A stretch of DNA of 36,630 bases from contig JAQBPA010000208.1 of the NCBI GenBank assembly GCA_028287765.1, positions 1 to 36,630 on the forward strand, read 5' to 3'. The translations under genes were made by a program, and so were the position numbers. The stretch is from Bacteriovoracaceae bacterium (GTDB taxonomy: Bacteria > Bdellovibrionota > UBA2394). Under the pieces are notes generated by a model. The model saw nothing but the letters and a program-made list of their open reading frames with translations, had not been told where the DNA came from and searched no databases. Shown one piece after another: positions 23,223-30,948 of this stretch; the first letter of the stretch is position 1, and each line of letters begins with the position of its first letter.

Positions 23223-23417
23223 CTATGGGTTCAAACTATCGTCTTCCGATATCTGAGAATCTCGCGGAACATCATCGGGATCCCGATTTCCATTTCGTCC
23301 GGTTCTATCTTTTGGGTCGCCGATAATGTCCCTCGATTGAGAATCATCCTCTTCATATCGTTTATCCGAGTTTTGACCCTGATTTTTTTTATTTTGTTTT
23401 CTGTTTGTCTGATTCAT
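23223..23417 (-). CDS. small disordered hydrophilic protein (64 aa)
   Basis: Starting at ATG 23417, which has AAGGAGCG seven bases upstream, the product is Asn/Gln/Lys-rich at first and Asp/Arg-rich later (GDPKDRTGRNGNRDPDDVPRD). It has no hydrophobic segment. It should be fully disordered and highly soluble, resembling hydrophilin-like stress proteins only in composition. The open frame extends ten codons upstream but without a ribosome binding site. Two copies of the palindrome-like element lie 75-110 bp upstream, shared with the divergent response regulator. A perfect hairpin terminator follows. Confidence 0.65.
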   Translation of the reverse strand: MNQTNRKQNKKNQGQNSDKRYEEDDSQSRDIIGDPKDRTGRNGNRDPDDVPRDSQISEDDSLNP

Positions 23418-23491
23418 AACGCGCTCCTTCATATGGTTTTTAATCATTTAACATAGTTTAAGTTCGATGAGGGTCTCTAGAATCTAACTTT

Positions 23492-23503
23492 TAGCTAAAG
23501 TTG
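23492..23503. promoter_or_regulatory. element copy TAGCTAAAGTTG
   Basis: The minus-strand reading is CAACTTTAGCTA. It is one of two copies 24 bp apart between the divergent 64-residue gene and the FixJ/NarL-type regulator. Together with the next copy it flanks TGGGAA-TATAT-TTCCCA, a separate small inverted repeat. Confidence 0.35.
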
Positions 23504-23515
23504 GGAATATATTTC

Positions 23516-23527
23516 CCACCTAAGTCG
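23516..23527. promoter_or_regulatory. element copy CCACCTAAGTCG
   Basis: The minus-strand reading is CGACTTAGGTGG. This is the second of the pair, located 110 bp upstream of the response regulator start at 23637 and 99 bp upstream of the small gene start at 23417. Confidence 0.35.
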
Positions 23528-23636
23528 GGGGTTGAAATAAATCATTCTAAATAGAGTAGCTTTACTCAGTGATGCTTTGAGCAACTGCTCTCTGCGAATT
23601 TTATTTAAACAATAATTATTTATGAAGGAGAAAGCA

Positions 23637-24260
23637 ATGTTGGCACAAGCTGGATTAAAACCGAAACAATGGGAACTGAAAGGCCGTGTCTTAATTGTCG
23701 AAGACGACGAAATCATGGGCAAATGGCTTTTGAGAAAATTAAAAAACTGTGGCTTAGATTCTGAGTGGGTTGCAAATGCTCCCTCTGCTCTTAGGGAATT
23801 ATCGAACAAGCGTTATCATGCAGTTGTATCCGATATTTTTTTAGACGATTCAAAAACGGGTGGCCTTGATCTCGTCAGTAAAGTTAAAGAATTGGATATT
23901 CCTGTGATTGTTATTACCGCCAAGGCGGATCTGGAAATGGCAAAAAAATGTCTCAATTCGGGCGTTCACCAATTTTTAGAAAAGCCCTTTGAAATCGACC
24001 AATTAATCCAGTCTCTCACGGATGTTTGGGAAAACCCTCGGGGGCTCTCCACTTTGGTAGAGCGCTTTTTAGAATCGAACTGTCTAACGGAGACAGAAAA
24101 GAAAATAGCCAGATTGGCGCTAAAAGGCCTCTCCAACAGAGAAATTGCGGACGTGAACGGGAACACCGAAAAAACCGTGAAATTTCATATGACTGTGATT
24201 TACGACAAATGCAACGTAGGAAGCCGTGGCGAGTTTTTTAACTCTGTTGTGCCAACATAA
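23637..24260 (+). CDS. FixJ/NarL-family response regulator with LuxR-type HTH
   Basis: ATG 23637 follows AAGGAGAAAGC, so it is preferred to 23622. The receiver domain (residues 15-130) has the acidic pocket VEDDE, phospho-acceptor Asp66 (VVSDIFLDD), Thr in VITAK and Lys in LEKPFE. The C-terminal domain (about 145-207) has LTETEKKIARLALKGLSNREIA and TEKTVKFHMTVIYDK, the LuxR/GerE helix-turn-helix. The proportions resemble FixJ. It is a transcription factor acting as a phosphorylated dimer, and dimers of this family bind palindromes. It lies next to two copies of the recurrent element and 55 bp before a PAS histidine kinase, its likely partner. Confidence 0.92.
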   Translation: MLAQAGLKPKQWELKGRVLIVEDDEIMGKWLLRKLKNCGLDSEWVANAPSALRELSNKRYHAVVSDIFLDDSKTGGLDLVSKVKELDIPVIVITAKADLEMAKKCLNSGVHQFLEKPFEIDQLIQSLTDVWENPRGLSTLVERFLESNCLTETEKKIARLALKGLSNREIADVNGNTEKTVKFHMTVIYDKCNVGSRGEFFNSVVPT

Positions 24261-24315
24261 AGGCCTGCAGAGGTTAATTGACAAATAATCTCAAAATTGT
24301 GCTACAGAAGCTCCG

Positions 24316-25458
24316 ATGAACTGCGTAAAAGATATCAATACGCTTAGAAAAACGGAGCCGATCTTTACCAAGGAAGCGGCCCTATCGGTCATTCTAGAGC
24401 AGATTACCGATGGTTTTTTTGTCGTTGATTCGCAATGGGTCATCCTCTTTGCCAACGAGCCCGCCGCTCTTATCGCTAAAAAACCTCTGCGCGAAGTGAT
24501 TGGAAAAAATCTTTGGAGCGTGGTTCCGCAGTATGTCGACTCCGAAATATATGATCACTACGAACACGCGATGACTTCAGGAAAGCCGACCAGTTTTATT
24601 ACGTATTTAGATGAGTTTAAAGTTTGGCTCGAAACACGGCTTTTCCCTACCTCTCAGGGTCTCACCAGTTATTTCCGAGATATTACCGCACAAAAAAAAG
24701 CAGAGTCGAAACAAACAGAAATGTTCAACCAATTAAAATTGACCACTCAAGAATTAGAGCGCTCCAATCGTGATCTTGCCGAATTTGCTGCGGTCGCATC
24801 TCATGATTTAAAAGAACCGCTCAAGTCGATCTCATTCTGGCTTGATATCGCAGGACAAACGTCATCGACGGACGAAGTTCGATCAAAGTGTTTTATGCGT
24901 GCCATTCAAAATGCGAAACATTGCGTGAATCTCATTGATGGAATGCTTGAATATTCCCGTGTAGGCAGAGAACAACTTCATTTTCAAAGCATTTCTTTTG
25001 ATAAAATTATTGCGTCCGTTAAAAGCGACCTTGCCAATAGTATTGCAGAAGCAGGCGTTACGATGATTTATTCATGTTCTCCGATCATCTGTGTCGATGA
25101 AATTCAATTTGTGCGTCTATTCCAAAATTTGATTTCAAATGCGATCAAGTTCAGAAGTCCAGCTCGAGATCTTAAAATTGAAATAGAAATTCAAGAGGTC
25201 GAAGAAAAGATTGAATTCATAGTAAAAGATAATGGGATTGGAATTCCAGAGTCGGATTTGAGTACTATCTTTCAACTTTTTTCTCGTAGCGAAAATGCAA
25301 AAAGCGTTCCTGGAAGTGGCATCGGTCTGGCGACCGTTAAAAAGCTTGTAGAACTTCATGGAGGCACGATTTCGGCAGAGTCTCGTGTGGGTGACGGCAG
25401 TCTATTTAATTTTTCAATTCCAAAGAGGCGTGAAGGGAATAGTTTTTCGCTTCTTTGA
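24316..25458 (+). CDS. cytoplasmic PAS-domain histidine kinase
   Basis: Residues 20-125 form a PAS domain (ILEQITDGFFVVDSQWVILFANEPA, ending FRDITAQKKAE). A coiled coil follows (MFNQLKLTTQELERSNRDL), then the dimerisation domain with His163 in VASHDLKEPLKSI and an ATPase domain with N-box FQNLISNAIKF, G1 KDNGIGIP, F-box IFQLFSR and G2 GSGIGLATVKKLVELHGG. No membrane span is present, so it senses a cytoplasmic signal. The ELERSNRDLAEFA-VASHDLKEPL arrangement is typical of bacteriophytochrome-related kinases. A receiver protein gene follows 15 bp later, making a two- or three-gene signalling operon. Confidence 0.92.
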   Translation: MNCVKDINTLRKTEPIFTKEAALSVILEQITDGFFVVDSQWVILFANEPAALIAKKPLREVIGKNLWSVVPQYVDSEIYDHYEHAMTSGKPTSFITYLDEFKVWLETRLFPTSQGLTSYFRDITAQKKAESKQTEMFNQLKLTTQELERSNRDLAEFAAVASHDLKEPLKSISFWLDIAGQTSSTDEVRSKCFMRAIQNAKHCVNLIDGMLEYSRVGREQLHFQSISFDKIIASVKSDLANSIAEAGVTMIYSCSPIICVDEIQFVRLFQNLISNAIKFRSPARDLKIEIEIQEVEEKIEFIVKDNGIGIPESDLSTIFQLFSRSENAKSVPGSGIGLATVKKLVELHGGTISAESRVGDGSLFNFSIPKRREGNSFSLL

Positions 25459-25473
25459 TCAAATTGAAAAAAT

Positions 25474-25839
25474 ATGAATTCAAAGCACCATATTTTAATA
25501 TGTGACGACAGTGAAGATGTTCGAAGTCTTTACAAATTGGCCTTAGAGCAAGAACACTTCGTTGTAGAAACCGCTCAATCTCGAAGCGAAGCTCAGTCTC
25601 TTGTGGAGGATTGGGAACCGGATTTAATCCTTGTTGACTTTAGAATGACAGGCATTTCGTTCAATGCATTCGTCAAATTTCTGAAAACGAATCCGAAGAC
25701 CCAGGCGAGTAAAGTGATCGCACTGTCGTCATTTTCCAAAACGGATCCCACGGTTTTAAATCGAGATCCATCCGTCCAATTTTTTCAAAAACCCGCAAGC
25801 TTGAGTGAACTGCTTTCGATTGTTCAAAATTCATTATGA
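25474..25839 (+). CDS. single-domain response regulator
   Basis: The 121 residues are a bare receiver domain: acidic pair in ICDDSED, phospho-acceptor Asp55 (LILVDFRMTG), Ser in IALSSFS in place of the usual Thr, and Lys in FFQKPAS. There is no output domain, so it acts by protein contact or as a phosphate relay. It lies 15 bp after the PAS kinase, which is its probable phosphate donor. Its stop overlaps the start of the next gene by ATGA, which ties signalling to that secreted protein. Confidence 0.9.
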   Translation: MNSKHHILICDDSEDVRSLYKLALEQEHFVVETAQSRSEAQSLVEDWEPDLILVDFRMTGISFNAFVKFLKTNPKTQASKVIALSSFSKTDPTVLNRDPSVQFFQKPASLSELLSIVQNSL

Positions 25840-27113
25840 TTGCCATCTCCACTGACGACATAAAAATTTTCAGAACTTTTGTTTTTTGTTTCCTTGGCTT
25901 CTATGCTTCTAACTTATCCGCAACCCGCCACGAATTGAAAACCCTTAAGCCGTGTATACGAAATCTTGCTTTCATTGGTGTCGATAGCCAAATAGAAAGA
26001 AATTTAGAGGAAAAATTTCCTTCCATTACCATGTCGATTGTACAGAGGGGAAATTTTCCAGGTATTAAACAGGAAAAACATTTAAATCATTATCTCCTTG
26101 AGACCTTTCCAAGTTTTTCAACGGAAAGGAAAGCGCTCGGTATAGCTGGTGTATGGCTCGGTGAAAGAAAATATCGCATGGCGAGAGAAAAAGCTCGGCT
26201 TCATCATCTTCCTCTTCATCTTGCTATGTTGCCCGACGGACAAATCCATCCGTATTGGGAAATTGGTGTCCAGGCATTTGTCGTCAGCGCTGCCCATGAA
26301 AGCCGTCATCAAATTGCAGCCGTCAGCGCAGCCATGGCGTACCTTCTCCATGATCTCGACGATTTAGGGGATCAATTTTATGCAGGGTTTTTAAACCATC
26401 TAAATTGGGAAGAAATCGTAGGGGCAAAGTCTGCCACGTCTTTCTTAAAATGTTATTATCCACCAGGCTATGAGCAACTTTATCGAAACGTGATGACGGA
26501 AGTATTTCGTTCGATCCCTGATTTTGATTTATTGGAATTTGAAAAGGGAACCCTTCGAATGATTATGGGCGGCGTTCTTTTATCTCCCAGAGTTCCTTAT
26601 AATATGCGCGTAAAATTCAGGGCTATAAATAAAAATGCGCACGTTATTAGGCTCAACAAACATCTCCGTATTAAGAACTATTTGAAAAACGATGTCTCGG
26701 ATCTTTTTTATGCCTATAGCGTAAAAAGTTTAGCGGATGCAATTTTGTCTTTTCATGGCCCGAAAATCGATCGAGCTCTATCAGTAATACTTGGAATACG
26801 TGCGGCACCTGGCTTACTTCTCGAAAATATCGACAAAGAAATTTCAACTGGAGAAATCGATGCTCGAGATCGCCTCACGTCAGTAGAATTATTAAAGGTC
26901 TTAGAGGGGGCCAATCGCGAATTTATTATGGCAATTAAAAACGGTGAGTTTGAAGTACAGCAACTTCAGATCGTCGAAAAGATTTTAACGGCCTACGGAG
27001 ATGCTTTTAAAGATATTCTAAAAAAAGGCGGGCTTTGGAAAGAACATATCGGTTTTATGATTCAATTCCATATGGCAATCGAACAGATGACTTCTAAGAG
27101 TGGGGTAAATTAA
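25836..27113 (+). CDS. exported protein with HExxH motif, function unknown
   Basis: The 425-residue product has a hydrophobic N-terminal segment (FRTFVFCFLGFYASNLSA, residues 12-29) consistent with a signal peptide. The motif HESRH at residues 154-158 matches HExxH of zinc metalloproteases, with a further His-Asp pair (LLHD) 14 residues on. I cannot identify the third ligand or a known peptidase clan, so catalytic activity is uncertain. The rest is helical without familiar domains. The start overlaps the receiver-protein stop by four bases, which indicates coupled expression. The end overlaps the convergent oxidoreductase gene by 20 bp. Confidence 0.7.
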   Translation: MIAISTDDIKIFRTFVFCFLGFYASNLSATRHELKTLKPCIRNLAFIGVDSQIERNLEEKFPSITMSIVQRGNFPGIKQEKHLNHYLLETFPSFSTERKALGIAGVWLGERKYRMAREKARLHHLPLHLAMLPDGQIHPYWEIGVQAFVVSAAHESRHQIAAVSAAMAYLLHDLDDLGDQFYAGFLNHLNWEEIVGAKSATSFLKCYYPPGYEQLYRNVMTEVFRSIPDFDLLEFEKGTLRMIMGGVLLSPRVPYNMRVKFRAINKNAHVIRLNKHLRIKNYLKNDVSDLFYAYSVKSLADAILSFHGPKIDRALSVILGIRAAPGLLLENIDKEISTGEIDARDRLTSVELLKVLEGANREFIMAIKNGEFEVQQLQIVEKILTAYGDAFKDILKKGGLWKEHIGFMIQFHMAIEQMTSKSGVN

Positions 27114-28230
27114 CAGAAATCAACTTTTGTTTGTGAAACGCTGGGACGTTTATTTCTTGCTCTATCGATGGTCGCAACTCTTTTTTTAAAGAGCTGTCGA
27201 TCTTTACCGGTACACCTCGTTCGGTCGATTCGTAAAGTGCTTGAATCACTTTCACATCGAGTAAGCCCTCCTCTCCTGATGGCTCAACCTTCAGATCCTC
27301 TAAAATACATTTTGAAAAATAAATAAGTTCTGGGGCGAATTGATCTCGTTTTGGAAAAACTTTTTTACTTATCTTACCTTTTATTTTTAGAGATTGAATA
27401 ATGGAGCTTTGCCATTCGTAGGCATTTTCAAGCTCAAGACTTCCCTTCGTCCCGACTATTTTATAAACGCTTTGATCGTCTGCTCCAAAACTCGTTGCGA
27501 AGGTTGCCAATCGATCGCCCGGAAATTTTAAACAAGATATTGTCGTTTCGTCTATTTTCTCGAAACGCGGATCATTGTTTTTGCTACTCATAGCAAAGAC
27601 TTCTTCCGGCTCCGCTTGAAATAAATTTCTAGCGGCATTGATACAGTAAATTCCAATATCGTAAAGTGTCCCTCCTCCCATCTGAATGTCGTTGGTGCGA
27701 ATGTTAGGAGATTTGATTTGCATCGAAAACGCAGATTCAAAATATTTGGCCTCACCAAGTTTGCCACTTTCGACCATTTGAATTGCCTTAAGATTGGCTG
27801 CTTCAAAATGAAGGCGGTAAGCTACCATGAGTTTTATATGGTGAAGCTTCGCCATCTGGATCATGCGTTCGCAGTCTGCGACCGTAACGGCGAGAGGCTT
27901 TTCACAGAGAACATGAATTCCAAGCCGAGCAGCACGCTCCACATATTCAAGATGTAAATGGTTAGGCAGAGCAATATAAACGGCATCCACTTCTCCCGTT
28001 TCTAATATTTTTTCAAACTCGTCATAGGATCCATTCAGCTGAGTTCCATATTTTTTACTCAATTCTTTTAATTTCTTAGAATGATCTGAAATCAGTCCTA
28101 TCAATTTTGAATTTTCACGAGCATTTTTAAACGCCGGCAAAACTGCTGCCTGAGCAATATAGCCAAGCCCTACAACAACATAACGAATTCTTTTTTCTTC
28201 TAACGGGGGAACCAAGCGTAAATATTTTGC
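27094..28230 (-). CDS. Gfo/Idh/MocA-family oxidoreductase
   Basis: The N-terminal Rossmann fold shows VVVGLGYIAQAAVLPAF, the dinucleotide-binding loop, then DAVYIALPNHLHLEYVERA and the family motif CEKPLAV. The C-terminal domain contains MGGGTLYDIGIYCINAAR, as in glucose-fructose oxidoreductase and dehydrogenase relatives. It should use NAD(P) on a sugar or polyol, but the substrate is not deducible. There is no Tat signal, so it is cytoplasmic, unlike periplasmic Zymomonas Gfo. ATG 28230 is preferred over 28254 because GGAGATAGGT precedes it by eight bases. The last 40 residues are a variable tail. Confidence 0.88.
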   Translation of the reverse strand, partial: AKYLRLVPPLEEKRIRYVVVGLGYIAQAAVLPAFKNARENSKLIGLISDHSKKLKELSKKYGTQLNGSYDEFEKILETGEVDAVYIALPNHLHLEYVERAARLGIHVLCEKPLAVTVADCERMIQMAKLHHIKLMVAYRLHFEAANLKAIQMVESGKLGEAKYFESAFSMQIKSPNIRTNDIQMGGGTLYDIGIYCINAARNLFQAEPEEVFAMSSKNNDPRFEKIDETTISCLKFPGDRLATFATSFGADDQSVYKIVGTKGSLELENAYEWQSSIIQSLKIKGKISKKVFPKRDQFAPELIYFSKCILEDLKVEPSGEEGLLDVKVIQALYESTERGVPVKIDSSLKKELRPSIEQEINVPAFHKQKLISVNLPHS

Positions 28231-28333
28231 CATAATAATAGACCTATCTCCCAAAATTATTTTTTTATGATGGGTTTAAATAGCGCGCAAAATTCACGGA
28301 ACACATCTAACGAATGATAGAATCTAAACCGGC

Positions 28334-28345
28334 TCACTTTGGTCA
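28334..28345. promoter_or_regulatory. weaker element copy TCACTTTGGTCA
   Basis: The nine-base core ACTTTGGTC is identical to that at 22686. It is located 104 bp from the start of the oxidoreductase (minus) and 106 bp from the 46-residue gene (plus). The shorter core ACTTTGGT also occurs in coding sequence, so this copy is less secure. Confidence 0.3.
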
Positions 28346-28450
28346 GATTTTAAAACGTCTGGATAAGCTAAAAAGACGTTGATTCATTTTGACATCATGA
28401 TCAGTAAGTTTTTCAAACACTAAAGAAGAAAGATGATGAAAGGAAAAAAT

Positions 28451-28591
28451 ATGAAATCACAATCGAGTAAGAAAGGTAATCAAAAATCGAGTCGTGCAAG
28501 CCACTCGAAGTCGTCTAGTCGGTCTCAATCGGGACGCGGTGGAAGTTCGCAGCCAGCCAGTAATAGCAATAGAAGTTCAACGAGAGATTAA
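28451..28591 (+). CDS. small Ser/Arg/Lys-rich disordered protein (46 aa)
   Basis: ATG 28451 follows AAAGGAAAAAAT, a good ribosome binding site; ATG 28436 is an in-frame alternative. The product is almost only Ser, Lys, Arg, Gln, Asn and Gly (SSKKGNQKSSRASHSKSSSR). It has no hydrophobic residue cluster and a strong positive charge, so it is disordered and possibly nucleic-acid binding. It resembles the 64- and 127-residue disordered proteins in style. A perfect hairpin follows 29 bp after the stop, which supports a discrete short transcript. Confidence 0.55.
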   Translation: MKSQSSKKGNQKSSRASHSKSSSRSQSGRGGSSQPASNSNRSSTRD

Positions 28592-28620
28592 TGAGAACAA
28601 ATGAACAGAAAATAAAATAA

Positions 28621-28651
28621 ACCCCTGCGGAGTTTTTTTCTCCGCAGGGGT
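28621..28651. terminator. strong hairpin between the 46-aa gene and the DUF1328 gene
   Basis: A perfect 12-bp stem ACCCCTGCGGAG/CTCCGCAGGGGT has a loop of seven T. The plus-strand side lacks a T tract, while the minus-strand side continues in T-rich sequence. It probably ends or stabilises the 46-residue gene's message, or attenuates readthrough into the next gene. Confidence 0.5.
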
Positions 28652-28688
28652 CGGGGCATTTGTGTTAATTAAATGAAAGGGAAAATAT

Positions 28689-28874
28689 ATGTTGAGCTGG
28701 TCATTAATGTTTTTTGTTTTGGCTGTGATTGCCGGAATCTTCGGCTTCACAGGAATTGCGGCCGGTGCGGCGGGAATCGCTAAAGTACTTTTTGTAATTT
28801 TTTTAGTCATATTCCTCGTATCCATGATTGGCGGCGGACTGTCAGGAAGGCGCCCTTCAGGCCCTTCAGTTTAA
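28689..28874 (+). CDS. DUF1328 (YtjA-like) small membrane protein
   Basis: The 61-residue protein has two hydrophobic helices and the DUF1328 pattern: [35 protein letters not shown], then a second helix and GGGLSGRR. YtjA-type proteins are small inner-membrane proteins, often induced by membrane or osmotic stress; their biochemical function is unknown. AAAGGGAAAATAT precedes the ATG. The gene lies between a hairpin and the YihY-AsmA-like fusion gene 61 bp downstream and could be transcribed from a promoter near 28592-28680. Confidence 0.85.
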   Translation: MLSWSLMFFVLAVIAGIFGFTGIAAGAAGIAKVLFVIFLVIFLVSMIGGGLSGRRPSGPSV

Positions 28875-28935
28875 GCGACGCATTCGAATAGGAATCTCAT
28901 GAGTTCGTCTGCGGCAATATTCAAGAGAACGGAAG

Positions 28936-30912
28936 ATGGCTAATGAGATGCATGAAAATAGAACGTCTTCCACGTCGAGAAGTACACGGTATCGTCTCCT
29001 TCAATTTTTTGAAAAAATAGGAGGCGACCACCTTCTCACGCAAGCCGCTGCTCTTTCCTATTATGCACTTCTTTCGCTCGCACCGTTATCGGTTGCAGCA
29101 CTGATTGTTTGGACATTTTTTTCTCCACTGCCTTCTGAAGATTTAATGAAATTTGTCGATGTTTGGCTTAGCCCACAAGCTTCGAATGCCATTCGATTAG
29201 TACTTACTCAAACCGAGAGGCCCCATTTACGCGTCTGGGCAAGTAGCCTCACGCTTTTGAGCGTATTCATTTTTGGAACGGCCGTCTTTAATCAACTCCA
29301 ATCCTCATTTGATCTCATATGGAAGAAAAGAACAGCTCCAGTTCGAAATTGGTTTATTCAAAGGCTCTTATCTATTTTGATATTTGGCTGCCTTCTTCTG
29401 CTTTTTTTCTGCTCATCTATTTTTATAATGATCGTCAAAAAATTAGATCCAAGCACACGGACATTTTTAAATCCCATTCTGTCGATCGCCGTGTTTGCAT
29501 TTTTACTCATGGCAATCACCGCTCTTTATCGATGGTTTTCTAAAAAGCAGATTCCCTGGGGGGCGGCCTTTCAAAGCGCCCTGATCGCAACCATTCTATT
29601 TGAATTCGGAAAGATTTTATTTCAAATCTATATTCATAAAGCAGCTGTGAGTTCCGCCTACGGTGCAGCTGGAACCGTGATCGTCTTTCTCTTCTGGATG
29701 TTTTATTCCGCTCTTCTCGTTTTAGTCGGAGCCGAAATTGCTTTTCAAATAAAAGACCACCCATGGGCATGGGCAGAAAAAATACGAAATATTGCCGTTT
29801 ACAGACGACATCGTTATTTATTCTGGAGTCTTGTCATCTTTTTAACAATTGTACTCGCTGCAAGAATACTGGCCCCGAGCCTTATAAAATATGAGATTAA
29901 CCATCAGCTTGATCTTTCGAAAACTTGGAAGGGTCGCATCGAAGATGTTGATTTAGGTGTTTTGAGTGGAACGCTTAAAATACAAAACGGAAATATTTCG
30001 AAAACAACCAAGGATCTCAATCTCAATTTTAGACTCATAGAGATAACTATTGCCTGGCTCGCATTATTAAAAAAAGAAATTCATCTAAAGGCACTCATTT
30101 CTAATCCGCTCATTGTTCTAAATATAGGTGTCTCTCAACCAGGAAAAGAGGCTCAGCCTAAAACTCTGAAAAGGCCTTCGACTTCGTTACAAACCAAAAA
30201 CAAAGTATTAGAGACAAAGCAGGCCTTATCAGAGAAATGGCCTATATATATAGATACATTAAAAGTAAAACATCTAGAATTTGATATTGAAGATTCAAAA
30301 AATCAATCGATTCCAAGCTTTCAAATCAGAGATTTAAATCTGGAAGCTGAAAATATTTGGAATCATATTCAAAAGCAAAGTGGCCCATCGAATATCCGTT
30401 TCTCAGGAGTGACGAGCGGTAATGGACGCTTGACCGGTAAAATTTGGCTTTCCGCCTTTGCGCCAACGCCTAATTTAAAAGCTCAAATCGAACTCAAATC
30501 GCTCGACCTGCGAGCGTTTAATAGTTTTTTTAGAAAAAAGGGAAACTTCGATCTCAAACAAGGAAAATTCGATATGTATATGGAAGCGGCGAGCAAGAAC
30601 TGGAGAGTGGACGGTTATATTAAGCCTATTCTTTCGAATGTTAAATTTATTGATCTGAAAGCAAGAAAGAAGGAATCTTTTTTTCGCAGAGTATGGGAAA
30701 GTCTTCTCCAGCTGATTGCTGGCATTGTAAAAAATCCGCAAACCAAACGCGTCGCAGGAAAAATTCCTTTTTCAGGCAGACTTGATGATCCTTCGACAAG
30801 TGCGTCTTCGGCACTCGTTAGCATTCTAAAAAATGCATTTATTCAGGCTCTTAGCACGGGCTTTGAAGGACACTTAAAGATTGCTCCAACATTTCCGTCA
30901 TCGAAACCTTAA
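28936..30912 (+). CDS. YihY-family membrane protein fused to AsmA/DUF748-like domain
   Basis: Residues about 15-280 are a YihY/UPF0761 (formerly ribonuclease BN) domain: AAALSYYALLSLAP, a run of six membrane helices, IPWGAAFQSALIATILFE, VSSAYGAAGTVIVFLFWMFYSA and LVGAEIAFQ. After a basic loop, another helix (about 292-312, LFWSLVIFLTIVLAARILAP) begins a second module ending near 650. It contains IKYEINHQLDLSKTWKGRIEDVDLGVLSGTLKI, a beta-rich repeat pattern as in DUF748/AsmA-like proteins. The latter span the periplasm and some carry lipids to the outer membrane. YihY normally stands alone at about 290 residues, so this 658-residue fusion is unusual. It is 33 bp upstream of a PerM-family gene. 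Confidence 0.85.
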   Translation: MANEMHENRTSSTSRSTRYRLLQFFEKIGGDHLLTQAAALSYYALLSLAPLSVAALIVWTFFSPLPSEDLMKFVDVWLSPQASNAIRLVLTQTERPHLRVWASSLTLLSVFIFGTAVFNQLQSSFDLIWKKRTAPVRNWFIQRLLSILIFGCLLLLFFCSSIFIMIVKKLDPSTRTFLNPILSIAVFAFLLMAITALYRWFSKKQIPWGAAFQSALIATILFEFGKILFQIYIHKAAVSSAYGAAGTVIVFLFWMFYSALLVLVGAEIAFQIKDHPWAWAEKIRNIAVYRRHRYLFWSLVIFLTIVLAARILAPSLIKYEINHQLDLSKTWKGRIEDVDLGVLSGTLKIQNGNISKTTKDLNLNFRLIEITIAWLALLKKEIHLKALISNPLIVLNIGVSQPGKEAQPKTLKRPSTSLQTKNKVLETKQALSEKWPIYIDTLKVKHLEFDIEDSKNQSIPSFQIRDLNLEAENIWNHIQKQSGPSNIRFSGVTSGNGRLTGKIWLSAFAPTPNLKAQIELKSLDLRAFNSFFRKKGNFDLKQGKFDMYMEAASKNWRVDGYIKPILSNVKFIDLKARKKESFFRRVWESLLQLIAGIVKNPQTKRVAGKIPFSGRLDDPSTSASSALVSILKNAFIQALSTGFEGHLKIAPTFPSSKP

Positions 30913-30948
30913 AGTGACAGACGATAGAGAGGTGCTTATACATACATG

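Noticed and set aside
28577-28825. An 82-residue open frame on the minus strand opposite the DUF1328 gene
   Set aside because: It is antisense to a well-supported gene with a good ribosome binding site and crosses a strong hairpin.
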